Below are positions 37,701 to 48,117 of a DNA stretch of 64,000 bases, in pieces (position 1 is the first letter of the stretch; each line of letters starts with the position of its first letter). Position numbers and translations under genes: made by a program. The notes beneath the pieces were generated by a model. The model saw nothing but the letters and a program-made list of their open reading frames with translations. It had not been told where the DNA came from and searched no databases. This DNA is from Rhea pennata (Eukaryota; Chordata; Aves; Rheiformes; Rheidae): the NCBI RefSeq assembly GCF_028389875.1, contig NW_026907675.1:4774001-4838000 (forward strand), written 5' to 3'.

Positions 37701-38000
37701 GCACAGCTGCCATGAGTGCTAAGTTTTTCTCTCGTAAGGATAAAAAGAGAATATTCCCCCTGGGTCGCCAGACCAAATCCCCTTTCCTCAGCTCAGGGCA
37801 TCTATTCCCAGGTATCTCCACCAAATACACGGGGAAGTCTGACACCTCCATTTACAAATCTCAGTGGCTGATTCTTCTGGAGCTCATGGTCAGAGGCCCC
37901 TGCGTTGCTGGGCAACCTCAGCACAAGCTGTGGGCCAGGAAAGGAGCTGAACAAGGTAAAGGAGAGGTAATGTGGGGATGCTTTGAAGAATGGAGAGGGG
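34750..38000 (+). other. Upstream part of OR cassette B, no gene seen
   Basis: Apart from similarity to the other cassettes (inverted), no gene is recognised. 37100-37980 shows little similarity to cassettes A and C and looks specific to this copy. It contains a G11 run near 37026-37036. Confidence 0.5.
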
Positions 38001-38020
38001 TTTGCTCAGAAAAGCCTGTT

Positions 38021-38053
38021 CTAACTTGTCAATGCCTTTTCCTCCTTGGACAG
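38021..38053 (+). other. Splice acceptor and branch point upstream of second OR
   Basis: TTCTAAC branch-point-like sequence (CTAAC at 38021-38025), a pyrimidine tract, and CCTTGGACAG with the AG at 38052-38053. The implied coding exon has a 23-nt 5' UTR before the ATG at 38077. The layout matches the other two ORs. Confidence 0.7.
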
Positions 38054-38076
38054 TGCCCTGAACCGAGACAGAGCAA

Positions 38077-39011
38077 ATGTCCAACAGCAGCTCCCTCAGT
38101 GAGTTCCTCCTCCTGGCATTTGCAGACACACAGGACCTGCAGCTCTTGCACTTCTCGCTCTTCCTGGGCATCTACCTGGCTGCCCTCCTGGGCAACGGAT
38201 TCATCATCACAGCTGTAGCCTGTGACCACCACCTCCACACCCCCATGTACTTCTTCCTCCTCAACCTCTCCCTCCTCGACCTTGGCACCATCTCCACCAC
38301 TGTCCCCAAATCCATGGCCAATTCCCTGTGGGACACCAGGGCCATTTCCTACTCAGGATGTGTTGCACAAATGTTTCTATTTCTCTTCTTGTTAGGAGGA
38401 GAGTATTGTCTTCTCACAGTCATGGCTTATGAGCGCTACGTTGCCATCTGCACACCTCTACACTATAGCACACTCATGGACAGCAGAGCCTGTGTCAAAA
38501 TGGCAGCAGCTGCCTGGGCCAGTGGTTTTCTCTATGCTCTCCTGCACACTGCCAACACATTTTCCATACCCCTCTGCCAAGGCAACACAGTGGACCAGTT
38601 CTTCTGTGAGATTCCCCACATCCTCAAGCTCTCCTGCTCAGATGCCTACTTCAGGGAAATTTGGCTTCTTATGGTTAGTGCTTTTTTATTCTTTGGGTGT
38701 TTCAGTTTCATTGTGGTGTCCTATGTGCAGATCTTCACCGCTGTGCTGAGGATCCCCTCTGAGCAGGGCCAGCACAAAGCCTTTTCCATGTGCCTCCCAC
38801 ACCTGGCCGTGGTCTCCCTATTTGTCAGCACTGGCATTTTTGCCTACCTGAAGCCCCCCTCCCTCTCCTCCCCAGCTCTGGATCTGGTGGTGGCTGTTCT
38901 GTACTCGGTGCTGCCTCCAACACTGAATCCCCTCATTACAGCATGAGGAACAAGGAGCTCAAAGATGTCCTGAGGAAACTGATTCGGCGCATCCTAGGTC
39001 AGCAGCAATAA
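38077..39011 (+). pseudogene. Olfactory receptor, OR14-like, frameshifted in TM7
   Basis: The frame is open for 289 codons from MSNSSS with all OR marks up to TM7: GN in TM1, HTPMYFFL, MAYERYVAIC (E where the first OR has D), KAFSMC before TM6, and NPLI. One base is missing after 38936, compared with the two intact ORs. This turns NPLIYSMRN into NPLITA and a stop at 38944-38946. The lost tail is readable in the next frame to 39011 (YSMRNKELKD). The NPxxY motif and helix 8 are lost, so function is doubtful. A polymorphism or assembly error is possible because everything else is intact. The first ~555 bases are almost identical to the OR at 53711-54637. Confidence 0.9.
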
Positions 39012-39209
39012 GCTGCCCATGCCTCCTCACAAGTGGTTTCTCATTTGTCTCAGACAACTGTTGTGCTCTGGGCATTCTCCCTGTGATAGACATGTTTGTA
39101 TAGGAGTGTCTGAATTTATCCCACTTCTCCAAAGGCATGACCTCAGTCTGCCTGACCCAGAGGCCTCCTGTGAATGTGTCTGTCCCTGTGTCACAGCTGG
39201 CCTCTCTCT

Positions 39210-39215
39210 AATAAA
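39210..39215 (+). terminator. Possible polyadenylation signal of second OR
   Basis: AATAAA lies 199 nt after the ancestral stop codon, in the same orientation as the OR. The distance is plausible for an OR 3' UTR. A GT-rich element follows (GTTGGGCTCTTCT). Confidence 0.4.
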
Positions 39216-39717
39216 AGGCAGTGCAGTGCAGTGCTTGAAGGTTGGGCTCTTCTTTTAACACTGGAGCCAAGAATGTCTCAAGGACTTTCACGCTGAAAGA
39301 CTTTTTTCTCCAGGTGCTGCTTGGGCTCAAGCCAATGAGCACATCGGTGATGTGTTAGGGAATGAGGGCTGGATTCAGTTCTGACTTGTGGGGGGCCAGT
39401 GCTCCTGCAGGTGGTGAATGGTCAAGCAGCATCTCCCATATGACAGGGCTGGAGACTGATGCCTGTCCTTCTCAAAGGGAGTTTGGAGCCCCCAGGAGAG
39501 CACAGGGTACCTCCAAGGGCACCATGTGCCTCGAGGTGAAGGGAGCTTCACCAGGTCAAGTGGAGTTACTCAAAGGTAGAGGGCAAAACCGATGAATGTC
39601 CAGGCTAGTGAGAGCTCTACAATCCCAGAAGAGGCAGTGGGCACTGAGCAAGCACAGAGGAGGGAACTTGGGGAGTTTTTCATACCATCTTCAATCAAAA
39701 ACCATGGGCTGGGATCT

Positions 39718-39938
39718 AGAATCATAGAATCATAGAATCAGTAAGGTTGGAAGGGACCTCTGGAGATCATCTAGTCCAACCTCCCTGCTCAGCAGGGTCA
39801 CCTAGAGCGTGTTAGATAGGGTTGCATCCAGGCAGGCCTTGAATATCTCCAGAGAAGGAGACTCCACAACCTCTCTGGGCAACCTGTTCCAGTGCTCCGT
39901 CACTCTCACAGTGAAGAAATTGCCTCTAACGTTCAGGC
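39718..39938 (-). mobile_element. Short CR1 fragment with intact 3' end
   Basis: Starts with antisense copies of the CR1 3' octamer (ATCATAGA repeated), then TTGGAAGGGACCTCTGGAGA and the last ORF2 codons (minus frame with [21 protein letters not shown]). About 220 bp, strongly 5'-truncated. It looks younger than the CR1 pieces at 32-34 kb. Confidence 0.88.
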
Positions 39939-39939
39939 G

Positions 39940-41700
39940 ATCTGGGACAGAGCCTGAGGCATTTGAAATGCCCTGTGCTTGCTGAGAGCATCCTCCAGAG
40001 CCACAGACACTTTGGTGGGAATTGTCAGGTGCAATGATGCCCATCCAACATCCCAGGAATCTCCTGGTCACCAGAACAAGGGACACAGAGTGTCACTGTG
40101 CTCTGCCTCCTTCTGTCACGGGGGCCAGTCTCAGCTTGGAGGCTGATGGAGCTGACACATCTCCTTCCCCATGGAGCTGCTGTGCCTGCTGTGGGGCTGA
40201 GGCTGTGGAGTGAGTGCCCAGAGCTCTGCAGCCCTCTGTGGCAGGCACTGATGTGGGGCCACCACCGTCCTGGGCTACTTTGCTGAGTGGGCTGTGGAGA
40301 GGGTAGGGGAGATGGGGAGAGACGGGGAGAGGCTGGGCTGGGCTGGAAAGGGCCTGAGAGAGGAAAAGTGCCAATGTCAGCTCAGCTGTGTGAGCTGGCA
40401 GGGTAAGGACACAGGCTAGGGGTGTTGTGATGTAGAGCCAGATCTTATGGAGGGGAACCAAGACATGCCTGGTGCAGAGGAGAGGAGGTCGGTCTGTGCT
40501 CTTGGTTGCATGGAGCGACCATGGCATGGTGCCCCCAGGCATTTGTCACAGACCGGCCTCTCACATCGGCCATTTCTAGTGCTCCTTACGCATCCCTGGT
40601 TTCTGGGTGCATTCTGACGTGTGGCCAGCTCCTTTCTCCTGGGCTCGCTGCCTGTGTCTAGGGGAACAGTCAGCCCATCCTGGCCCCTCTCCTAGCCCGG
40701 ACCCTGCCAGACCCTAGAGGATGGCTATGTACGATCTCCAGTGTGGGAGAAGGCCTGGGCTGCGCAGGGGCTCGATGCTGGGGAGGCTGCTAAAGCAGGA
40801 GGGCTGTGGGTGGATGGGTCATGGAGGGTTGTTATGGGACCCATGACAGGGAGATACTCTCCCAACCCTGAATGCACCGAACCTTGTGCGGTGCCTACAC
40901 AGTAGGGCCATGGCACTGTGTGGGGTGCAGGGATGGGGTACAGATGGGAGCCATGATGCTCCTCAGCACTCCATTGCAAAAGAGAACCTCCCAGGAGAGC
41001 TCTCCCTGCCCGGCCCCATGAGCTCTTATCCCTGCTCCAGCTGTGCCAGGCAGAGGCTGAGGACCAAGACGTCCCTCAGCAAGACTGTGCCAGACTTGGG
41101 AATCTTGCCCTGAGCAGCAGGACAGGCAGAGAACCCTCCTCCTATGTCCCTGTCCTGATGGGAGGTGACGTGAGCCCCAGAGAAACAGGGCACTATTTTT
41201 GCGTGTGAGATGAACACCACAGCTGCTGTGCTGCTGTGCAGAAACACCGACCACAACCCCTCACTGCAGCCTCCACTGCCCCTTGCCCCTGTCCTGCTGA
41301 CCTGCTACCGCCCTTGCATTGTCCCATCTCCCGTCCCCTCTCCCCACACCGCAGGGACCAGCAGTGCAGCAGGAGCTGACACAGCCCTGCAGCTGCTGCC
41401 TGGCCCCTGGCCCTCCCCACCTCCCCACAAAACATGACATCCATCTTCAAGAAGGACAAGAAAGAGGATCTAGGCAATGACCTGCAGGTCTTGGTGGACA
41501 TCAAATTGGTGAGAGGTCAACAGGGTGCTCCTGTAGCAAGGATGGCCACCGTTACTCTGGGCTGTACTAGCAAGAGTGCAGACAGCAGGGTGAGTGCAGT
41601 GGGACAGATGAACCACTCTGGCAGCCTCAACTAAAGAGAAGTAAAATAAAGAAAGTGCTGAATTAGCAGGCTGCCCATCTTGGAGAGAGAGGTATGATAA
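39940..41700. other. No gene recognised
   Basis: GC-moderate sequence with overlapping open frames on both strands, none of which I recognise. It does not match the duplicated units. One or two tracts (for example 41240-41430) are rich in C and short of stops. Confidence 0.5.
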
Positions 41701-41710
41701 ATAAAGGACC

Positions 41711-41945
41711 AAAAAGAAAAGAAAAAAGAAAAGAAAATAGAAAAGTGAAGAGGGGAGGGGAGGGGAGGGGAGGGGAGGGGAGGGGAGGGGAGGGGAGGGG
41801 AGGGGAGGGGAGGGGAGAGGAGAGGAGAGGAGAGGAGAGGAGAGGAGAGGAGAGGAGAGGAGAGGAGAGGAGAGGAGAGGAGAGGAGAGGAGAGGAGAGG
41901 AGAGGAGAGGAGAGGAGAGGAGAGGAGAGGAGAGGAGAGGAAAAG
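41711..41945 (+). repeat. Polypurine microsatellite, (AGGGG)13 then (AGAGG)25
   Basis: An A/G-only lead-in (AAAAGAAAAG-type) is followed by 13 perfect AGGGG units (41751-41815) and 25 perfect AGAGG units (41816-41940). The switch between motifs is a single G-to-A per unit. The long frames that cross it on both strands are products of the repeat. Confidence 0.97.
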
Positions 41946-42142
41946 TATTTTTGCCATGGGCCAAGTGGCCCAAGCCAAATGTGCCCAGACTTGCTCACAG
42001 GGGAGAGTGCCAGGGGGACTTCTGATTTATTTGACGTCTGATAGCATGCCCAGAATTATGATTCAGTGATATATCTGTGCAAATCTAACTAAAACTAAGA
42101 TTGAAGCACTATGACTGATACTCCAGAACATTGATGTGGGAA

Positions 42143-42187
42143 AAAACAAACAAACAAAAAAAACAAACAAAAAACAAACAAAAAAAC
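42143..42187 (+). repeat. (CAAA)n A-rich simple repeat
   Basis: Repeated AAAC units with longer A runs. It lies in a stretch (42060-42380) with no recognised gene. Confidence 0.85.
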
Positions 42188-42189
42188 TC

Positions 42190-43145
42190 TTTCTATTGTC
42201 TTCAGTGGCTGTGGGATGAAGCCTGAGTTTAGTCTGAAAGAGAAAAGATTGGGACTGAATGTCCTGAGGGTGGCTGTAAACTACTTGATGCCCTCTCTCC
42301 TCTTCAGTGATACTTGCTAGGGTCACACCTCAGTCAACAATACCTTCTATCTTTTCCCTTGCATAATAAACAAAACTGTGAAGAATTATGATGATCTGTG
42401 GAGCCCTTGAAAGAGTAAGTATGTGCGTGAGAGCTCACAGCACCGGTCTGGAAAAGCCAAGTGGCAGTGGCCCGCCCGAGGTGCCAAGGATCCCAAGCCC
42501 TGAGCCACAGAGCTGGATACAGGCTCCTCTACTCGTGCCATGGGCTCCTGACTCACCTCACAGAGTAAGACAAATTTCTGTGGGAGAGGTGGAGGAAGAA
42601 AGTAGAAATGAATCAAAACAGGGAGACTCAGGCCAGGGGTCCCACCAGTAAACATCTCTAGCTATGGGTGCATTTACCACCTCTCTGGAAAGGCCATTTC
42701 TTCCATGAGCAGCAGAGCCTGAGGGCATGCTCCTGATGGACTCCCATAAGCACTCAAGGTGTTCCCTTCACCCAGCTGGAAGGGCACAGATGGGACCTGG
42801 CCCTTTCTGTTCCTCCCAAGCATGTTGTTTGAGGAAGTGCTGGAAGAGCAGGCCTGGTGGGATCCTCATGGCACTGCACTGCCTGGGGCTGTGAGAACAG
42901 CCCTGCACACACTTCCTAGGCCTGGTGGTTGGGGACAAACAGCCGGCTGTGCTTATGGGAGCATGCCTTCCTGGTGGGCAAGGAGAGCTCAGGCTCCTGT
43001 CACCCTGCTGTAGAGGAGCTGGCAGCTCCAAGGACTGAGGGGAGGAGGGACAGGTCCCACCTCTCGTGAGGTGAAGGTGCTGACACGTGCCTGGGGCCAG
43101 GTCCCTCCTAAGCCCTTTCCCAGATCCTGGAAAGCCACTGCAGGA
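42190..43145. other. No gene recognised
   Basis: No conserved frame or repeat family was identified. It ends where the inverted minisatellite begins. Confidence 0.5.
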
Positions 43146-43149
43146 GCAA

Positions 43150-43975
43150 GCAAATCCTGGAGATCACCATTACCCGGGTTTGTGGGAGTGAATGACATGG
43201 TGACCTGTGTGTGAGAACATAACCGGCCAGCACCAGGGACATGGCTGGAGTTTGTACTTGTGAGGTCACCACCACCCAAGCACCTGATAGGCCAGCAGCA
43301 GGCACATGGCTCAGATCCATGTTGTGAGGTCACTTCTCTCTGAAGCTGGTGGGCTACAGCAGACTCTTGGTTCATGGAAAATCTTTCTGTTTCCTCTGTA
43401 TCTGCTACTCAGAGGCCAGGAACAGGCTTATGGCTTTGACACTGATTTTGAGATCGTTTTCCCATCAGCACTTGATACACCAGAAGCAGAGAGAAGACTG
43501 AAGTTTGTGCTTGTGAGGTCACTTCTGCCTGAGTGCTGATAGGCCAGCAGTGGGCACATGGCTTCCATTCTGATTGTGAGGTCACTTCTGCCTCAGTACC
43601 TGATAGGCCAGCAGGAAGCTCCTGTATCTTCTAGTGATGTCACCTCAGTCTCTGGTGGTGATAGGCCAGAACTACAGGCACATGGCTTGTATGGTCATTG
43701 TGAGGTCATTGCTGCCTGAGTACCTGATAGGCCAAAAGCGGGGACATGGCTCTGATGCTGATTGTGAGGTCACTTCCTGCTCTGCAGCTGATGCGCCAAC
43801 AGGAGGCCCTTGGTTGCTGTTGGTTTCATGTAAAGTCCCCTCTGCCTCTGCTGCTGACAGGCCAGAAGCAGGTTCATGGCCTCAGTGCAGACCGTGAGGT
43901 CACTGCTGCCCGAGTACCGGATAGGCCAGCAGCAGGAACAGCATCAGCAGAGCAGCTGTGAGGTAACTTTAGCCT
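43150..43975 (-). repeat. ~65-bp minisatellite array, inverted relative to 22.4 kb
   Basis: About 12 degenerate units following the pattern GTGAGGTCACTTCTGCCT, GAGTACCTGATAGGCC, AGCAGCAGGCACATGGCT. AGGTCA cores occur near 43260, 43325, 43517, 43581, 43702, 43769 and 43900. This is the reverse complement of the 22.4-23.6 kb array. Confidence 0.8.
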
Positions 43976-43979
43976 GAGC

Positions 43980-44567
43980 AGCTGAGCAGCAGCAACAGGG
44001 CTGTGGAATGGCTTGGGAGGATGCTTCTGGCTCTGAAGACAACAGGCCAGAAGGGCTGTTCCCTGCAGGGCTGGGGCTCTCCAGAGAGGCCTGAGCCGCC
44101 TCCCAGGCTGTGCTGGGCAGGGGACTTGTGCCAGGTGCCCACTGTCATGGGTCCAGCATGGAGTCCACTGAATGGGCTCATCACTAAGTTCCTTAGCAGG
44201 GAACTTAGCAAGTCCCTTAGCAAGCAGGGATTTAGTTGGCCTCTCTGGAACTTTTTGGACACTGAGAGAAAGAGACTACCTCGGTTTTGCAGTTGCAGGA
44301 TGTGGAGGGTGTTGCAGAGGGTAGGACCCTGGGGCGGAGACCCCATTCTACCGAGCTCCTCTCTAGCAGAATAAGCTGCCTCTGCCCCATCATCCCACAG
44401 TTTTAACAGCCACTCTATCAATCCTTCATGGGGCTGCTGCCTGCAGAACCCCTGCACATCCTGCAGCTCTGATGCTTTACAATCATGAGTAGTGGTGGCC
44501 CCTTGCAAATTGGCTGTATTTGGTCTGGTGAGCTGCTGCTCTGCCAGCGGCCAGGCAGCTGCTTCCC
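43980..44567. other. Left host flank of the retrovirus, no gene seen
   Basis: Unremarkable sequence between the minisatellite and the 3' LTR. It does not resemble the sequence that precedes the ERV's right-hand flank in the other copies of unit X (for example 12400-12500). Confidence 0.5.
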
Positions 44568-44929
44568 TGTCGGAGGCGGGCTTGCGGAATCATAAGACGA
44601 CTCAATATGAGCTAGCAATATGATCCATTTATTTCAGCAACTTAACCTGCTTATATACCATCGTATGCTGTTCACACGCTCAAGCATCCTGCTGGCTATA
44701 TCTAATTGGCTTACTACTATAGTTCACGCCACAAAGCTCTGTGCTATTGGCTATCCACATATTCACTGTCCCGTCTCGCCAACCCCTTCATCCTGGTTTT
44801 ACATAGCATTCATTCTTACTCCCTCATTACTTGTCCTTCAAGGTGTCTCCAAGGTTACTCCATATCAGCAAGTCAGGGTTGCTCATGTGCACGGCCTGAT
44901 ATCCATGCTCGTCCAGCCAATTCTCTACA
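44568..44929 (-). repeat. 3' LTR (362 bp)
   Basis: Starts TGTAGAGAATTGG just after the polypurine tract and ends CCGACA (TG...CA). It contains a canonical TATATAAG (44657-44650), CCAAT motifs and AATAAA just downstream of the TATA box, as in retroviruses with a short R. It differs from the other LTR at 8 of 362 positions with no indels. Confidence 0.95.
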
Positions 44930-45529
44930 ATTCCCCCGTTTTTCTTTTGAGCAACCCAAACTTGTTGAAGAGCCTTGGAGAACATCCGCTTAACACAACT
45001 AAAAGTAATACAGAGGAATACACCCAGCAAGCACATCACAACTGCTATCCACAATAGTTCTTTGATCAAACTTAACAACCATTGAGGCAAAGGGCCAAAC
45101 AAACCCTGTAGCCACCCATCCAAAAGTCCATGCTCTTGTATGATCTTGTAGCCACCGAATCTTGTGGATAGATTCACTGAGATCTGACAGGTTCAAGCAA
45201 CACATTCCCTCAAAGTCCTCATATCCATGTCCTTGCGCCAATAGTAAAAAATTAATTGCTGCACAATGGTTTACGTTTAGGGATTGACTACAATTGTGAA
45301 CGCTAAATGGCTTAAAATACTAGATCCTAAAAGTGGGAACTTCTACCAGACACGTTCTAAAGGGATCTGTAGCAGACGCCATGGAAAGGCAAAAGGTGGA
45401 TTGTCCAGTACGATTAGCCCAAGTAACGCACAGATTCTGTCTCACATCAATGTTTGTTAGTGCCTCAACAAGCAGCGTCTGGGCCTCCAAGCAGATGAGC
45501 CAGAGTATCAACGGATTGACGCAGCCCAT
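44827..45529 (-). pseudogene. Retroviral env remnant, internally deleted
   Basis: A start at 45529 opens a signal-peptide-like hydrophobic stretch and about 45 residues of surface protein, stopped by TAG at 45322-45320. In the same frame the sequence passes directly into the transmembrane subunit ([17 protein letters not shown]), so nearly all of SU and the front of TM are deleted. Relatives have Cys where this copy has Tyr before EDFEGMCC, breaking the CX6CC motif. A frameshift near 45140 moves the rest to another frame, which holds a membrane span and cytoplasmic tail that runs over the PPT into the LTR. Non-functional. Confidence 0.85.
44931..44948 (-). other. Polypurine tract
   Basis: An 18-base purine run, with one C, directly precedes the 3' LTR and is overlapped by the env reading frame (residues QKKNGG). 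It primes plus-strand DNA synthesis in retroviruses. An identical tract sits outside the other LTR at 50720-50737. Confidence 0.85.
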
Positions 45530-47090
45530 CGTGGTCGGAGACGTCCGCTTGATGCCCTTCAGTGGTGGAGGCCTTAGTCCATTTGCTGGGCACCCATAAT
45601 GGACATGTAACCTCTTCCAAGATACACAACCTCTGCAGGTCCTTCCCAAATTCCAGTTCGTGGATTCCAATACAACACCTTGGCCACCCGTGGTGTCACC
45701 GCTTGTTGTACATGCTGATTGTGAACCACCACAGGAGGAACCTCGGAATCCCCGAAAACGCACAAGTGATTCAACACAAACAAGGTCTTATCCAACCGCT
45801 CTTTAGCGTCTGTTATGTCAGAATACTTTTGCAGATAGGTTTTCAGGGTTCTATTAGCCCGTTCAACGATAGCTTGGCCTGTTGGTGAATTTGGTAGCCC
45901 TGTCGTATGCCTAATTCCCCAGTGCATCATAAATTGATGTGTGCTATTACTAGTGTAGGCAGGGCCATTATCAGTCTTTATATGTTGTGGGACCCCCATG
46001 ATCGCCATGCACTGTGTCAGGTGTTTACGGACATGTAAGGTTTTTTCTCCCGGCTGTGCTGTGGCCCAAATGAATCTCGAAAATATATCTACTGTAACAT
46101 GCACATATTTCAATCTCCCAAAGCTAACAATATGGGTAATATCCATTTGCCAAAGCTCCAGGGCTTTCAAACCTCTCGGATTGACTCCTATCCCTAACTG
46201 CGGTCCATGATGGCTGCATTGTGGACAGGTACGCACAATGCCCTGTGCCTTGGTAATTGTGAAAGAGAATTGTCTACTAAGGCCTTTAGCATTCTGATGA
46301 AACTGATTGTGTGAGGCCCACGCCGCCTCAAACTGATTTAGGGGTTGAATAGCCATGCTAACCAATTGATCTGCCAGGTGATTACCTAACCCTAAACCTT
46401 CCATTGTTTGATGACTCCGTACATGAATAATACAATACGGTTGCGATCTTTGCTGTAAGGCTTGTTGCAACTGCATAAATAGGGCAAGCAACCTAGCGTT
46501 ATGTACCTGCCTGAGCACAGCATCTTCAATCCGCTGAACAACACCAGCTACGTACAATGAATCCGTAACCACATTCAGTGGTACGTGCATCCAGTGAGTC
46601 ACTGCCCAACAAGCTGCTGCTAACTCCAGTGTCTGCAAACTGTCTCCCGCCACTGCCGGGAGGACCTGATGCTGCCAACGCCCCTTGTCCTGCCACATAA
46701 TGGCAGCCTTTCTGTGGCTTTTCCTGCATCTGTGAAGGCGGTAACGGCATTTTGAAGTGGCCGCTCCAAAAATAGCGGCTTGCCCGCACATGTTTGTGAC
46801 TGTAAAAATCCGCTGTCCTTCCCATTAGGCACATGGGTAGACAGTAATCCTGGCCAGCCTAGGAGTGACAGCTGCAGCACCGTGGAGTGGCGCAGCGCCC
46901 ATTCCAAATCTGCTTGTGCCATTGGTATGTGAATTGCATCGGGCTCCTGGCCGGTGATGGCCACCAGCCTATCCTGTCCTTTTCTAATCACTTCCCCTAC
47001 TTGCTCCAGGTGCGTAACAATACTATGCTTCAGTTGGAGAGGGAGAAATATCCATTCCAAAACCACTATCACATCTCTCCCCACCCCTTC

Positions 47091-47115
47091 TTTTTTTTTT
47101 TTTTTTTTTTTTTTT
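47091..47115 (+). repeat. T25 homopolymer within pol
   Basis: Twenty-five T (A25 on the viral strand) between RT/connection and RNase H, causing a frame change. Retroviral pol has no such tract normally; this is an insertion, an expansion or an assembly error. Confidence 0.92.
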
Positions 47116-48117
47116 GCCACTGCATGGTGACTGCACACACTGACGTCGCAGATAACAATACCACAAGCCTATATGGCTCATCTTCAGACCTACGAGATGC
47201 CCATTGTGATGTAACTAAATCCGTTAAGTGCTGTAAACAAGCCTGGTGTGCTGTAGACAAACAGACAGGGGTAGCTGGATCCGAGCCCTTTAATAAGGGG
47301 CGAAGAGGCTCCAGCTCCTCATTTCGAATGCCTGCTATGGCCCTGACCCATTGTAAATCTCCCATAAGTTTCTGTGCATCCCGTAGGGTGTGGACGGCAG
47401 TCGTCAGTGTAACCTTTTGTGGTCGGACCATAGTATCACTAATGTGCCATCCCAAATATTTCCATGGGCTGGTAACCTGTATCTTTTCTGGAGCAACCTG
47501 TAATCCTCTGGCCAGTAACGTATCATGCAAATATTTGCTTTGATGGTGTGAAAGGGGAGCAGCCTGGGCTACTAAAATGTCATCCGTATAATGATAAATG
47601 ATTGCTTGCAGCCATGCTTGACGGATGGGCTGCAAGGCGGCCGCTATGAATAACTGACACATGGTAGGGCTGTTACGCATCCCTTGAGGGAGCACGACCC
47701 ATTCAAATCTCTGACACGGGGCGGCCTTATTGAGCGCTGGAAGGGAAAAGGCATATCGAGATGCATCATCTAGGTGAAGTGGAATTGTGAAAAAACAATC
47801 CTTAAGGTCTACAATTAATATGTGCCATTCACGTGGAATCATTGTAGGTGCTGGCAGCCCTGGCTGCAGTGCCCCGATTGGCAGCATTTGCTCATTTACC
47901 TTTCTTAGGTCATGTAACAAACGCCACTTCCCTGATTTTTTTGGAATAACAAATATAGGTGTGTTCCAAGGGCTTATCGAAGGTTGAATATGCCTGACAC
48001 GTAACTGTTCAGCAACTAATTCATGCGCCCATTGCAACCGTTCCTGTGTCAGCGGCCACTGCTCCACCCACACTGGTTCATTAGTGAGCCAAGTGAGCTT
48101 CAGGGGTGTCGGCTGCT

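Larger units (their letters stand above)
31300..39100 (+). repeat. OR cassette B, inverted copy of 53.6-62.9 kb
   Basis: The reverse complement matches cassette C along its length. Examples are 31950-32040 against 62150-62270 (GCTCTAATTAGCCCCTGG-like), 32370-32600 against 61560-61810, 32950-32980 against 61315-61350, 34170-34360 against 59610-59790, 34915-35020 against 58260-58370, and the OR itself. It is about 7.8 kb here and 9.3 kb in cassette C because of indels. The inverted arms put their ORs in convergent orientation, about 14.7 kb apart. Confidence 0.8.

Noticed and set aside
41631-42041. Frames over 100 codons crossing the purine microsatellite on both strands
   Set aside because: Translations are simple pentamer repeats.
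44827-45177. Separate small gene encoding a membrane protein
   Set aside because: It is the frameshifted end of the retroviral TM subunit overlapping the PPT and LTR.
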